From contig CAZEAC010000074.1 of assembly GCA_964510065.1 (NCBI GenBank), positions 1 to 22,886 on the forward strand: a stretch of 22,886 bases of DNA, written 5' to 3'. The position numbers were made by a program, and so were the translations under genes. Source of the DNA: CAZEAC01 sp964510065 (GTDB lineage Bacteria; Bdellovibrionota_C; UBA2361; CAIXSY01). Positions 1-7,828 of the stretch are shown here, piece after piece (the stretch's first letter is position 1; every line of letters begins with the position of its first letter). The notes below the pieces were generated by a model. It had not been told where the DNA came from. It saw only the letters and a program-made list of their open reading frames with translations, and ran no database searches.

Positions 1-50
1 ATCCGTGAGCGGGCGCTACGCGCTCCGCTCTGCGGGTTTTTCAGAGGTTC
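1..50. mobile_element. Possible end of an IS/MITE-like element at the left edge
   Basis: Read on the minus strand, bases 50 to 1 begin GGAACCTCTGAAAAA. This matches the terminal repeat of the element at 4451-4630 (GGAAGCTCTGATTAA) at 12 of 15 positions. The next four bases, 51-54, are CTAA, the same tetranucleotide that is duplicated around that element. Positions 7-30 form a strong GC-rich hairpin (GAGCGG, GCGC, loop TAC, GCGC, CCGCTC). I infer that an element related to the downstream MITE ends at base 50. Only one end is visible, so neither the element nor its target duplication can be confirmed here. The alternative is that this is ordinary coding sequence, because the reading frame stays open across it. 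Confidence 0.35.
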
Positions 51-2004
51 CCTAAGCTTTACACAGGGAGATATCGCTGATTGCTGCTTTAGCGCCGAAA
101 ATTTCGACGGTATTTTGAACTCTTCGGTACTGCATCACGTGACCAGCTTTAACGGATTCTCTAATACCAAACTCGAAAGTCTACTTGATAATCAGGTTCG
201 ACAATTAAAAGAGCGCGGGATTATGGCAATTCGCGACTTTGTGATACCTGATGGCCCAGCCGCAGTTTATCTGGATCTTCCGGCCAATGATGGTAAGGAT
301 ATTGGGCCGGTTGAAGTTCTCTCATCAGCGGCACTTTTTCGTCAGTTTACAAGACAGTTCCGCTGTCGCGATTATCCAAAGGGCGGCGTTCCGTGCCTTC
401 CTACCGATGGCGCTGCATCCGGGTGGCAACGCTTCAAGAGCTCATTAAGGATAGCCACGGAATTTATTCTTCGAAAAGATTATCGCGCAGACTGGTCGAC
501 CGAAATACTGGAAGAATACACCTACTACACAAAGCAGGAATTCGAGCAGGCACTCCGTTCACGCGGTATGCGGGTCGTAGTTTCTCGCAATATTTATAAT
601 CCTTGGATTATTGAGAATCGATTCCTCGGAAAATTCAAGATCCTCGACATGGAGATGAAGGATTGGGGCTTTCCGCCAACGAACTACCTGATTGTGGGCG
701 AAAAGACAAAAGATGGCCTGCTCTTAAGACAAAACGGTCAATCACCGCAAGCAAGGCCACGCTATCTACAATTGGCGCATTACCTACATGCCGAGGGCAA
801 ACAGTGGGATCTCATTTCAAGGCCCAATCCAGTCTACGACGTAGTACCCTGGTTCGAGATTAGTGGTCAGCCACATGTAATGTTTAGACAGGGATACCCT
901 CGCCCCATCGTCAACAGCAGAGACGCGCCGAAGGCACCGGATGACTGCACCGTGTCGGGCTATATTAACGAACCGATTGCGGCGACAATCGCCAAACATG
1001 TAAGCCTTGATCTCGCAAGTCGAAACATCCTCGCGGAGCGTGCGGGAATAGCGGCTTCCCAGACACATGAGTGTGAAGAGGTTCGAGTGACTCTGCCTTC
1101 GGCGGGTGCAACCCTTGAGGTCATCCATACCGTGCTTGCCCGAATCGACCAGCTGGAATCGCACACGCTCTTTGGAAATTTCGATACCGGATTCGCGAGC
1201 AGGGAGAGAATCCGGATAGCTGAGGCACAGCAGTTGCTGCGTTCATATCAGGTCGGCGGGATGTTCGACGCGCGGCTCGAACTTGCGGTGTATGAGCTGT
1301 TGCTGCGGCGTGGAAAGGCTTGGGGACCGTGGATCGGAGGCGAACTTCCGCCCGCGCCGGAAGTACACGGCGCGAAGGGACGACGCTTTATTTCTCTCTT
1401 GAAGCAGTCTAGCCCTGAGACTCAATTTACTAGGATTGAACGAGACGATTCGAATTATCTCCAGGTTGTCGAAGGCCAGTTTGAAGAGATTAATCAACTC
1501 GAAGAGATCCTCACTACCAAAATATTCGAGTACGGCTATTTAAAAAAACGGAGCTCATTGACGATTGCGGTGGTGCCCTATTGTAGCATCGATGGCGAGG
1601 TGCATATCGGCATGGAAGAACGTCACCTTCCTGCAGCTCAGGAGCATTGCAAAAATAGCAGGATTTTCACCTGCCCCGCCTGGCGCATGCCGCACGATAG
1701 TATTGGGCAAGTCACGCTTGATACCTATATTTCCAAAAGGGCTCAGGAAGATCTCTCTCTTCACATCCCGCGTCTTTACGGACTCGGCGGATCGTATTTT
1801 CCAAGTGCCGGCCTTTCGCCAGAAGTGGTAAATGTCGCTGCCGCTCCTGTTACCGAAGCAAAGGAAGCGCAGCTCCACTGGGTGTTGCTGCGCTCCCTGT
1901 TTACCGATCGCAAGCTACTGAGCGACGGTCACAGCGCAATAGGCATAATGCGGCTCGCCCATGCCCTCCTCGAACCAGCCGTTCTCCAGGGTGTTACCAG
2001 ATAA
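1..2004 (+). CDS. SAM-dependent methyltransferase fused to Nudix-like segments, N-terminus outside window or lost
   Basis: The frame is open from base 1 to the TAA at 2002-2004, so the TTG at 115 is probably not the true start. Class I methyltransferase features appear at once: GDIAD (67-81) fits the acidic motif after strand 3, FDGILNSSVLHH (103-138) fits motif IV, and GIMAIRDFVIP (217-249) fits the strand-5 region. The SAM-binding GxGxG loop should lie upstream and is missing. The rest is not methyltransferase. Two stretches (about 845-1160 and 1558-1990) resemble Nudix folds: one has GYPRPI, an SGY...EPI stretch and LPSAG, the other has SYFPSAGLSPEVV, like the SPG..E segment of ADP-ribose pyrophosphatases. 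Neither carries an intact GX5EX7REUXEEXGU box, so Nudix catalysis is doubtful. The substrate is unknown. The N-terminus may have been cut by an insertion at base 50. Confidence 0.7.
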   Translation: MRERALRAPLCGFFRGSLSFTQGDIADCCFSAENFDGILNSSVLHHVTSFNGFSNTKLESLLDNQVRQLKERGIMAIRDFVIPDGPAAVYLDLPANDGKDIGPVEVLSSAALFRQFTRQFRCRDYPKGGVPCLPTDGAASGWQRFKSSLRIATEFILRKDYRADWSTEILEEYTYYTKQEFEQALRSRGMRVVVSRNIYNPWIIENRFLGKFKILDMEMKDWGFPPTNYLIVGEKTKDGLLLRQNGQSPQARPRYLQLAHYLHAEGKQWDLISRPNPVYDVVPWFEISGQPHVMFRQGYPRPIVNSRDAPKAPDDCTVSGYINEPIAATIAKHVSLDLASRNILAERAGIAASQTHECEEVRVTLPSAGATLEVIHTVLARIDQLESHTLFGNFDTGFASRERIRIAEAQQLLRSYQVGGMFDARLELAVYELLLRRGKAWGPWIGGELPPAPEVHGAKGRRFISLLKQSSPETQFTRIERDDSNYLQVVEGQFEEINQLEEILTTKIFEYGYLKKRSSLTIAVVPYCSIDGEVHIGMEERHLPAAQEHCKNSRIFTCPAWRMPHDSIGQVTLDTYISKRAQEDLSLHIPRLYGLGGSYFPSAGLSPEVVNVAAAPVTEAKEAQLHWVLLRSLFTDRKLLSDGHSAIGIMRLAHALLEPAVLQGVTR

Positions 2005-2092
2005 ATTCGCGTATAAAATCGAATCAGCATTCGAGGCACCTTACATCACAACTCCTTAGCGAATTGAGACTGTCAATTGCATAGCGCAAATC

Positions 2093-2101
2093 TGCTATGA
2101 T
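2093..2101 (+). promoter_or_regulatory. Possible extended -10 promoter for the beta-helix gene
   Basis: TGC followed by TATGAT (2096-2101) gives an extended -10 element about 60 bases before the ATG at 2164. No convincing -35 hexamer lies at 17 bp; TTGCAT at 2077-2082 is only 13 bp away. The rest of the 159-base gap after the methyltransferase gene shows nothing else I can name. Confidence 0.3.
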
Positions 2102-2163
2102 AGATTGTATACAGTTATTAAGGCGTCTTTTGTATCATGGCATAGCCGTTCTTTTTCCAGATT

Positions 2164-4410
2164 ATGAAATTCAAAAAGATCCTATTACTTCCGATCTTAC
2201 TCGCGAGCTTGATAATAAAAATTGATCTTCACGCGCAAGGGCAATCGGCGAAACCTCCCTACGATGCATCAGTTGAATCGACCTTAATAACTTCGGTCAA
2301 AGTAAGCTGGCTCGAGGAGTCGTACGACGAGACCGGATTTGCAATTGAGCGGCGAGTTGAAGGAAGCGCGAGCTTTAGTGTTGTTGGCTCAGTCCCAGCA
2401 AATTCTACTGAATTTATCGATTCACCGGGGGGTGGCTTTGTCGCCAACACACTATATTACTATCGTATTCGGGCCACCAAAAGCGGTACTCCGGACTCTG
2501 CGCCGACCGCGGAGGTAGCAATCGCGCCGAATGCAATTCCAGCGGCGCCGACTTCCGCAACGGTAGGTCTCAATGACAGTACAAGCAGCACTAATCGTCA
2601 GATTGATATATCGTGGCTCGACAGCGCCCTCAATGAGGATCGCTTTGACCTTGAGATGAGCAACGACGGGGCCAGCTTCACCAATGTAGCGACCATTCCA
2701 CCACACCGACTCACTGGACGAGCGCTCTACAGCTATACGTTGCCGGGGGCGATACTTCCGGCGAACACCCCGCTATACTTTCGCGTCAGAGCTCACAGCG
2801 GTGTCGGAAACTCGGGCTACGCGACTGGACAGCTCATTACGCCCACCTTTCATGCCAACGCAGCGGCCATTCGAAGCTGGTATGTTGACCTGCAAAACTC
2901 GGGTAATCACGATGGAAGCTCCTGGGCAAATGCTTGGTACGGCCTAGGTGGAATTGCATGGGCCGTAGTAAAGCCAGGGGATACGATTTTCATTAGCGGA
3001 GGCGCCGCGCCCGATGTCGCTAAGAATTACCCGGCCGGACCGATAATCGTGCGCCGCGCAGGTACCGCGAATGCCCCGCTCGTCATAAAATCAAGTCAGG
3101 AATCACAGCATAACGGTCGGGTTCACCTTGATGGGTCACTGACAATCAGCGGAAATTACACCTACCTTGATGGCAGTAAGAGTGACAACGCCATTGCTCA
3201 ATTTCAATCGACATCGAGCGTCGCCAGGATATCGGAGAATATCAACTTCAGAATAAGCGAAGGACTGGGACTTTGGAGCGGTGCAGGCACCGACAATCGC
3301 TTCCAGTGGCTCGAAATTACCAATCTCGATCTCAACGATCGGCACGGGATCTGGATAGGCGGTGAAAACAATCTCGATCATAGCGTCATCGCCTATTGTT
3401 GGATTCATGGTGTCGGCCAAGACGGTATAAATGCAGGTGGAGTGCAGAATCCGCGATTCGACAACCTCATCATTCATCACAGTCTCATCGAACTGGCCGG
3501 CGATGACGGCATGGAGTCGAATGCCGGAACTACCGTTTACAATTCGCAATTTCTCGACGGGCGATTCGTGCGTGGTCACCCCGATGGCATTCAAAGCACC
3601 GGGAACCATCAGCGCTACTACAATAATATTTTTAGAAACTGGGGTAGCAGCCATATTCTCACGCAAGGGTGGGACGCTGTGTATACAGGAATTCAAATAT
3701 ACGGCAATCTTTTTTACGCCACTCCTGGGAAGGAGTCGGCGACCACATCCATTGAACTCAAGTGGTATCCCGATCAACATAGCTGGAACACTCGAGCACG
3801 AAGCGATTGGAGCGACTGGGTCATCGTTAACAACACATTTATGACCGGCCCCTCAGTCGCGGTTGGATTCGCGAAGCGTGAATTTGTAAATGACGTGTAT
3901 CTAAAGAACCTACATATTCAAAACAACATATTTTGGAACAGCGGCGTGGCTACCGGGACGGTAACCGGCGTGCCAGGTGGCGCGACATCGACACAGCCGA
4001 TTACCAACTGCTGTTGGCACGGCTCTGATACCGGAAGCGAGAGCCTTGTTTATTTTGAAGACAATACAGTTGGGAAAAGTGACCCAACGCGATCGTCGCA
4101 GATAGGTATGTTTGGCGTAATATATCCAAGCGCCGAAGCGCTCAATGCCGCAACGCTTTACGATCGCAACTCAAGTCAAGCTCCACCTTTTTATTCACTC
4201 GGCAGCTTTGACTTTAGGCTTACTACGTCATTGGGTGGAGCGACTCCTTCCGTGCTTAATCTCCCTGCGGGCCTTCCCGACATTGATCTCGACATGGAAG
4301 GAGTCAGACGAGGCAGCGATGGCATTTGGGATCGCGGCGCCTTTGAATTTCTCTCCGGAGCGCTGAACACACCTCCGCGCTCGCCGGGAAATCTTCGAAT
4401 GTCGCCCTAA
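2164..4410 (+). CDS. Secreted Fn3-like / right-handed parallel beta-helix protein
   Basis: The 748-residue protein starts with a basic N-terminus and hydrophobic core (MKFKKILLLPILLASLI) ending near LHA, a typical Sec signal peptide. Two beta-sandwich segments follow, at about 33-125 and 130-227. Both have the spacing W..S....FxIER/LEMS...YYYRIRA/YFRVRAHS of fibronectin type III domains. From about 240 the motif WYVDLQN...DGSSWANAW and PGDTIFISGG introduces a right-handed parallel beta-helix. Its coils are visible as repeated N/D-rich turns, such as DGINAGG and HPDGIQSTGNH. It ends with DGIWDRGAFEF, a common close for such helices. Proteins of this build often bind or cleave polysaccharides, but I see no diagnostic catalytic set, so enzyme activity is not claimed. 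No sorting signal is visible at the C-terminus. The gene appears monocistronic. Confidence 0.85.
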   Translation: MKFKKILLLPILLASLIIKIDLHAQGQSAKPPYDASVESTLITSVKVSWLEESYDETGFAIERRVEGSASFSVVGSVPANSTEFIDSPGGGFVANTLYYYRIRATKSGTPDSAPTAEVAIAPNAIPAAPTSATVGLNDSTSSTNRQIDISWLDSALNEDRFDLEMSNDGASFTNVATIPPHRLTGRALYSYTLPGAILPANTPLYFRVRAHSGVGNSGYATGQLITPTFHANAAAIRSWYVDLQNSGNHDGSSWANAWYGLGGIAWAVVKPGDTIFISGGAAPDVAKNYPAGPIIVRRAGTANAPLVIKSSQESQHNGRVHLDGSLTISGNYTYLDGSKSDNAIAQFQSTSSVARISENINFRISEGLGLWSGAGTDNRFQWLEITNLDLNDRHGIWIGGENNLDHSVIAYCWIHGVGQDGINAGGVQNPRFDNLIIHHSLIELAGDDGMESNAGTTVYNSQFLDGRFVRGHPDGIQSTGNHQRYYNNIFRNWGSSHILTQGWDAVYTGIQIYGNLFYATPGKESATTSIELKWYPDQHSWNTRARSDWSDWVIVNNTFMTGPSVAVGFAKREFVNDVYLKNLHIQNNIFWNSGVATGTVTGVPGGATSTQPITNCCWHGSDTGSESLVYFEDNTVGKSDPTRSSQIGMFGVIYPSAEALNAATLYDRNSSQAPPFYSLGSFDFRLTTSLGGATPSVLNLPAGLPDIDLDMEGVRRGSDGIWDRGAFEFLSGALNTPPRSPGNLRMSP

Positions 4411-4450
4411 CTTTAAACAGCGATACTTTCACCTGGTATTGAACACCTAA

Positions 4451-4630
4451 GGAAGCTCTGATTAAGTAGGTGCTTTGGATTAGGCGGAGTTTTGGATGAG
4501 ATTTGTGAAAAAACGAACCGAGAAAACCGCAAGAATAGCAGGGCTATTTTGAGGATTTTCTCGGTTCGTTTTTTCACAAAGATCGCCAAAAGACCGTCGA
4601 AGACAAAGTGTCTACTTAATCAGAGCTTCC
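4451..4630. mobile_element. 180-bp palindromic MITE with CTAA target duplication
   Basis: The terminal inverted repeats are perfect over 19 bp (4451-4469, GGAAGCTCTGATTAAGTAG, against 4612-4630). A second perfect 25-bp pair lies inside (4502-4526 against 4556-4580). A short hairpin (AATAGC/GCTATT, 4534-4548) is at the centre, and the segments between the arms are partly complementary. CTAA occurs immediately outside both ends (4447-4450 and 4631-4634). A 4-bp YTAR duplication is characteristic of IS5-group transposition, so I infer a non-autonomous element mobilised by an IS5-type transposase. No transposase is encoded here. A short open frame running through it (4492-4728) follows the palindrome and is not treated as a gene. 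When transcribed it would fold into one long hairpin. Confidence 0.8.
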
Positions 4631-4773
4631 CTAAGTATCACCGATGCATCTCGTCCTGTGAGGCCCTAGGTGCCTGGACTCTTCGCGAATCCAATCGAAT
4701 GGAAAGACTAAGTGAGGCAAAACCGTGAAAAACTAGATAACACGCAACTCGAGCTCACGTGCTCGTAGCCCAT

Positions 4774-4799
4774 GCGGCGGAGCATACACTCTCCGCCGC
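4774..4799 (-). terminator. GC-rich hairpin downstream of the membrane-protein gene
   Basis: GCGGCGGAG (4774-4782) and CTCCGCCGC (4791-4799) form a perfect 9-bp stem with an 8-base loop, 15 bases after the stop of the minus-strand gene ending at 4814. No T-tract follows on the minus strand, so intrinsic termination is uncertain. The remainder of 4635-4813 shows no gene I can support. Confidence 0.4.
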
Positions 4800-4813
4800 A
4801 CTGAGGATTTCGC

Positions 4814-5416
4814 TCACTCGCAGAAGCTCCACGTTTCGAGCTCCCTTTTGCGCCGACGATACATGCGTATGGCTTCGCTCCCCCAAAAAAGCCAAACCAT
4901 CGCCCATGCAGCTGGGACATACCAAAAATGCAGGGTCCAATCTCTTGCAATTTTGAGTCCAAGCATCGCATGGGCTCCAAAATCCCGATTGGCATCCCGA
5001 ACACTTCGCAGTATCTGAACGCTCAAAGGGTTAAGGAACCACGTATCCTGATTGTCCTTTATGACCTCCTCGACCTGATGTGCGAGCGCTTCGACTTTTC
5101 TGCACTGCTCAGCAGCGGTGGAACTCACCATCACGGATTCTCCACACCCCAGTGGATTGGAACCGCCGTATTCGTGCCAATAGCTACCACACCACTCAAT
5201 ACGCATACGATAGGTGTGAAGCTGGGCCAACATATCACGCGGATCTCGCATCACACTCCAATTCGCCGTAAAATCCGCGAACGCAATAAACGAAGCGGCA
5301 AAACCAGCTGCCAACAAGGCCGCCAGCACAGTTGTCACTGCGAGAAGCAACCCGATGCCAACGGTCATAGAATTTTCGGAAAACAGTTTTCCGACCCAAA
5401 CCTTTACGAATTTCAT
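4814..5416 (-). CDS. Hypothetical membrane protein with two predicted TM segments
   Basis: I do not recognise this family. I start it at the ATG at 5416 (MKFVKVWVGKLF). An in-frame TTG at 5464 would add 16 residues, but it lies against the arm of an inverted repeat. Neither start has a clear ribosome binding site. The 200-residue product has a long hydrophobic segment (about 17-42), a soluble middle with four cysteines (WCGSYWHEYGG, LGCGES and AEQCRK motifs), and a second hydrophobic helix near the C-terminus (WYVPAAWAMVWLFWG). A strongly basic tail (RMYRRRKRE) follows. This implies both ends in the cytoplasm and a periplasmic domain that might be disulphide bonded. It is flanked by non-coding repeats on both sides and appears monocistronic. 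The overlapping plus-strand frame 4928-5638 lacks any protein-like pattern. Confidence 0.6.
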   Translation of the reverse strand: MKFVKVWVGKLFSENSMTVGIGLLLAVTTVLAALLAAGFAASFIAFADFTANWSVMRDPRDMLAQLHTYRMRIEWCGSYWHEYGGSNPLGCGESVMVSSTAAEQCRKVEALAHQVEEVIKDNQDTWFLNPLSVQILRSVRDANRDFGAHAMLGLKIARDWTLHFWYVPAAWAMVWLFWGSEAIRMYRRRKRELETWSFCE

Positions 5417-5464
5417 ATGATCGATTTTTTTGTGGACAGAATTAGAAACGCACCGCTCTTCCAA

Positions 5465-5508
5465 GAGCGAGCACAGATGTCACCTGTCATGCGCATCTAT
5501 GCTCGCTC
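5465..5508. repeat. Inverted repeat upstream of the membrane-protein gene
   Basis: GAGCGAGCACAGATG (5465-5479) is matched by CATCTATGCTCGCTC (5494-5508), 14 of 15 bases complementary with a 14-base loop. It sits about 50 bases upstream of the chosen ATG at 5416 and directly abuts the alternative TTG. It could be an operator, a 5' UTR hairpin or a degraded mobile repeat; the sequence does not decide. Confidence 0.5.
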
Positions 5509-5690
5509 CCAAAATAAGGGCAAGAACAACCCCTACCTCACTAGTCTCCGTCCGGACATCACTCTGTTTAGTGTCCAGACGAAGACCATGAATCCCATCT
5601 ACCCCAAAATACTAGGCGTGCTTGAAAATAAGAATTAACGATACAGCTTAACACCGTAGTCGCGCAAACTCAATAAACAAGAGCTCCCGT

Positions 5691-5760
5691 AAGAACTTAC
5701 TAGCCTCTCTCAAGGCTTAGAGAATTCTTCGAATAAGGCTTTCACGGGAAAGCAGCTAGC
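5691..5760. other. Structured intergenic segment with nested inverted repeats
   Basis: TCCCGT (5695-5700) pairs with ACGGGA (5744-5749). Inside it AGCCT (5702-5706) pairs with AGGCT (5713-5717), and AAGAA pairs with TTCTT. The spacer from 5417 to 5813 otherwise holds no gene I can support on either strand. Confidence 0.35.
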
Positions 5761-5769
5761 ACAAAGCAT

Positions 5770-5808
5770 GCGGCAGCAAAATAGCGCGTTTATTCTTAGT
5801 CCTGCCGC
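5770..5808 (-). terminator. Hairpin just downstream of the receiver-domain gene
   Basis: GCGGCAG (5770-5776) and CTGCCGC (5802-5808) form a perfect 7-bp stem with a 25-base loop, 5 bases after the stop of the minus-strand gene at 5814. There is no T-tract on the minus strand, so a terminator role is plausible but unproven. Confidence 0.35.
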
Positions 5809-5813
5809 GCCTA

Positions 5814-7097
5814 CTATGAGGAGGACCCTTTTTCTGTTTCATTCACCACCGCTTCGACAAGCGCCCTTAGTGAAAACTTTTCTTTGGTCCAAAAGTCAGA
5901 GATTACACCCGAGGCATACAATGAATCGACCTCTTTTTGGTAGAAACTAAGATTGCTTGAGTACAGCATCCTAATTATGACCTCATCGCGCCGACCAAAA
6001 TCGCGCAGCATCTGGTGGACCCGCTTTACGAACTCGATGCCGTTCATTCGCTCGCGTGGATTCCCAAGCTCTATATCAGCAAGTAGCACCCTAGGAAGCG
6101 GAAGCTCACGCTTAAGAGCACTCGTCAAAACATCCAGCGCACGTTCCGCAGATACATAACATCCCTTGCTCTCTTGCTCTCGTAAGGTTTCTGAACGGTT
6201 TTGACGGGTAGGTGCATAGAATTCCGCATTCTTCTGCCTTCTGAGCGGCTCAAACACCCACTGATGAAGCGGATTGTCCTCTACAAACATAAAGCTTGTG
6301 GGTCTTGGAAGTCGTGGTAACCCTTTAAATATGTAAATTTCTGGCCTTGCGGCCCAGAGCATCTGCACAAATGCCTGCCATACATTAAATAGATGGCCCG
6401 GATCGGTGATAAGCCGTCGACCTAGCCTATATGCTTTCATCCATTCTCGCTGCGCGCGGCGGGCGAAATGCAAGCAATCCTTTCTAACTTCTGCTTCAGC
6501 CTTTTCAGCAAGCCCTATGCCAGCGCTAGAGAGACTTGCAGCAAGTTTGCGTAACGTAGGCCAGGCTTTTGGACCAATATAAACAGATCGCCCGCCAGGC
6601 TGTGATAGCGTGGCGCGAGCAATGTCCTCACCATCAAAAAAGCGCGAGTATCCTTGGTTCTCAATAAGTTTACACGCATACTGCATATACTTCTGATCTG
6701 TTACCGAGAGATCGTTGCTATACTGCTTAAGCTGCTCTGAAAATCGCTCGGAAGCCCAGCGATGCAGGATCGGTCGGCGTAGTACCGCGCCAATTTCATC
6801 AGACGAAGCAAACATGATGTCTTGTGTCGTAAAATCAACATCGCGAAAAGAGTGCTTGCGAGTAAAGCGACGAAGTGGTCCGAATGCAGCTTTGAGCCAA
6901 TTTGGATCTGAATCAGGCGATTTACCTGGCGAAGTCGGAAGCCCCGAAAGTTCGTGGTAAATTGGCGCAACCAGCTTCCCAAACTGAGAGCGCTCGGGTA
7001 AGGGATACGTCTGTTCTGTTATTGACCCGCGAATCACAGCTCTTACTACTTCAAGTCCAAGAGATTCAACTGTAATCTCAAGGTGATTCTTAATCAA
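5814..7097 (-). CDS. Orphan protein with a divergent C-terminal receiver (REC) domain
   Basis: The 427-residue protein starts at a TTG, with GGA 5 bases upstream. No earlier start codon is visible before the ferritin gene. Residues 1-265 form a soluble, arginine-rich and mostly helical region that I do not recognise. Residues 268-427 look like a response-regulator receiver domain. They contain an acidic pair at the end of strand 1 (FVEDN, E273/D274), a likely phospho-acceptor (LLADIEL, D341), a serine at the switch position (LYSSN, S380/S381) and a lysine near the end (DFWTKEKF, K405 or K407). About 67 residues separate the acidic pair from D341, longer than usual, so an insertion sits between them. 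Most response regulators have REC first; here it is last. The ferritin gene lies 41 bases upstream on the same strand, suggesting co-transcription. No histidine kinase is nearby. Confidence 0.75.
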   Translation of the reverse strand: MIKNHLEITVESLGLEVVRAVIRGSITEQTYPLPERSQFGKLVAPIYHELSGLPTSPGKSPDSDPNWLKAAFGPLRRFTRKHSFRDVDFTTQDIMFASSDEIGAVLRRPILHRWASERFSEQLKQYSNDLSVTDQKYMQYACKLIENQGYSRFFDGEDIARATLSQPGGRSVYIGPKAWPTLRKLAASLSSAGIGLAEKAEAEVRKDCLHFARRAQREWMKAYRLGRRLITDPGHLFNVWQAFVQMLWAARPEIYIFKGLPRLPRPTSFMFVEDNPLHQWVFEPLRRQKNAEFYAPTRQNRSETLREQESKGCYVSAERALDVLTSALKRELPLPRVLLADIELGNPRERMNGIEFVKRVHQMLRDFGRRDEVIIRMLYSSNLSFYQKEVDSLYASGVISDFWTKEKFSLRALVEAVVNETEKGSSS

Positions 7098-7138
7098 ATA
7101 TCCGGCTGCACGGCTACTACGCGCGAGACCGAAACGGC

Positions 7139-7636
7139 TTACGCAGCCTTTTGCCGCTTTCCCATCTCCTTATCAAGGTACAGCAGACTCCCCGCACTCG
7201 CACCAATCATCTTTAACTTATCAACAATTAGCGACGCGGTTGCTTCCTCTTCCACCTGCTCCGAGACAAACCAGTTCAAGAAGGTTTGCGTGGCGTAATC
7301 GTTTTCTTTCTGTGCAAGCTTGTAAATATCGTTTATCGACGCACTTATCGTTTGCTCATGTTCCAGCACTTCGCTAAAAATAACCGGGACTGATTCAAAT
7401 TTAACTGGCGGTTTATTTATTGGGGTAAGCGAAACCGTGCCCTGTCGCGCTTCAATGAACTCCATAATCTTCATGGCGTGGCCGTATTCCTCACTCGACT
7501 GCGCGCGAAGCCATGCACCAAAGCCGACAAGCGATCGCGCGTTGCAATCACAGCTCATCGCCAAGTAGAGGTAACTCGAATAAAGCTCTTTAGAAATCTG
7601 TTCGTTTAATTTGGTCAGTATGGATTTGCTAAGCAT
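7139..7636 (-). CDS. ftnA: Non-haem bacterial ferritin FtnA
   Basis: This cytoplasmic iron-storage protein oxidises Fe(II) at a di-iron centre and mineralises it inside a 24-subunit shell. At 165 residues it has the length of E. coli FtnA, and its metal ligands fall at the same positions. The ferroxidase site comprises E17 (ISKELYSSY), E50 and H53 (SSEEYGHAM), E94 (LEHEQ), Q127 and E130. The third-iron site comprises E49, E126, E129 and E130 (SEQVEEE). All are present, so full ferroxidase activity is expected. The ATG at 7636 has a good AGGA ribosome binding site 7 bases upstream and a perfect TATAAT -10 box. The receiver-domain gene follows after 41 bases on the same strand. No Fur box is obvious. 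Confidence 0.93.
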   Translation of the reverse strand: MLSKSILTKLNEQISKELYSSYLYLAMSCDCNARSLVGFGAWLRAQSSEEYGHAMKIMEFIEARQGTVSLTPINKPPVKFESVPVIFSEVLEHEQTISASINDIYKLAQKENDYATQTFLNWFVSEQVEEEATASLIVDKLKMIGASAGSLLYLDKEMGKRQKAA

Positions 7637-7643
7637 TACAAAG

Positions 7644-7657
7644 TCCTATTAATTATA
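7644..7657 (-). promoter_or_regulatory. -10 box and ribosome binding site of ftnA
   Basis: On the minus strand TATAAT (7652-7657) is followed by AGGA (7644-7647), seven bases before the ATG at 7636. A 17-bp spacer gives only a weak -35 (CTCTGT), which may mean activator dependence. With the -10 so close, the leader would be about 10 bases. Confidence 0.45.
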
Positions 7658-7828
7658 AGCGCCCATAGACTAACACAGAGCATAAAAGCACGAAAAGAAG
7701 CGCTCTAAAATCGGGCAAATATGCACTTGAGCGCCACCGCGTTCATGCCGATTTCTTAAACTGATCAATACTTTACCGTTCGCGGGCAGCTATACTACGA
7801 TTGCTCGTGGAGAGCATTATTAAGATAT

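Noticed and set aside
2077..2101. TTGCAT / TATGAT as a full promoter
   Set aside because: The spacing is 13 bp, too short; only the extended -10 was kept.
3136..3780. 214-residue minus-strand open frame
   Set aside because: Shadow of the beta-helix coding sequence, without motifs of its own.
4492..4728. 78-residue open frame through the MITE
   Set aside because: It follows the palindrome through both arms and out into the flank; the protein has no family pattern.
4928..5638. 236-residue plus-strand open frame
   Set aside because: It runs antisense to the membrane-protein gene, has low-complexity codon composition, no ribosome binding site and no recognisable motif; the opposite frame has clear TM helices.
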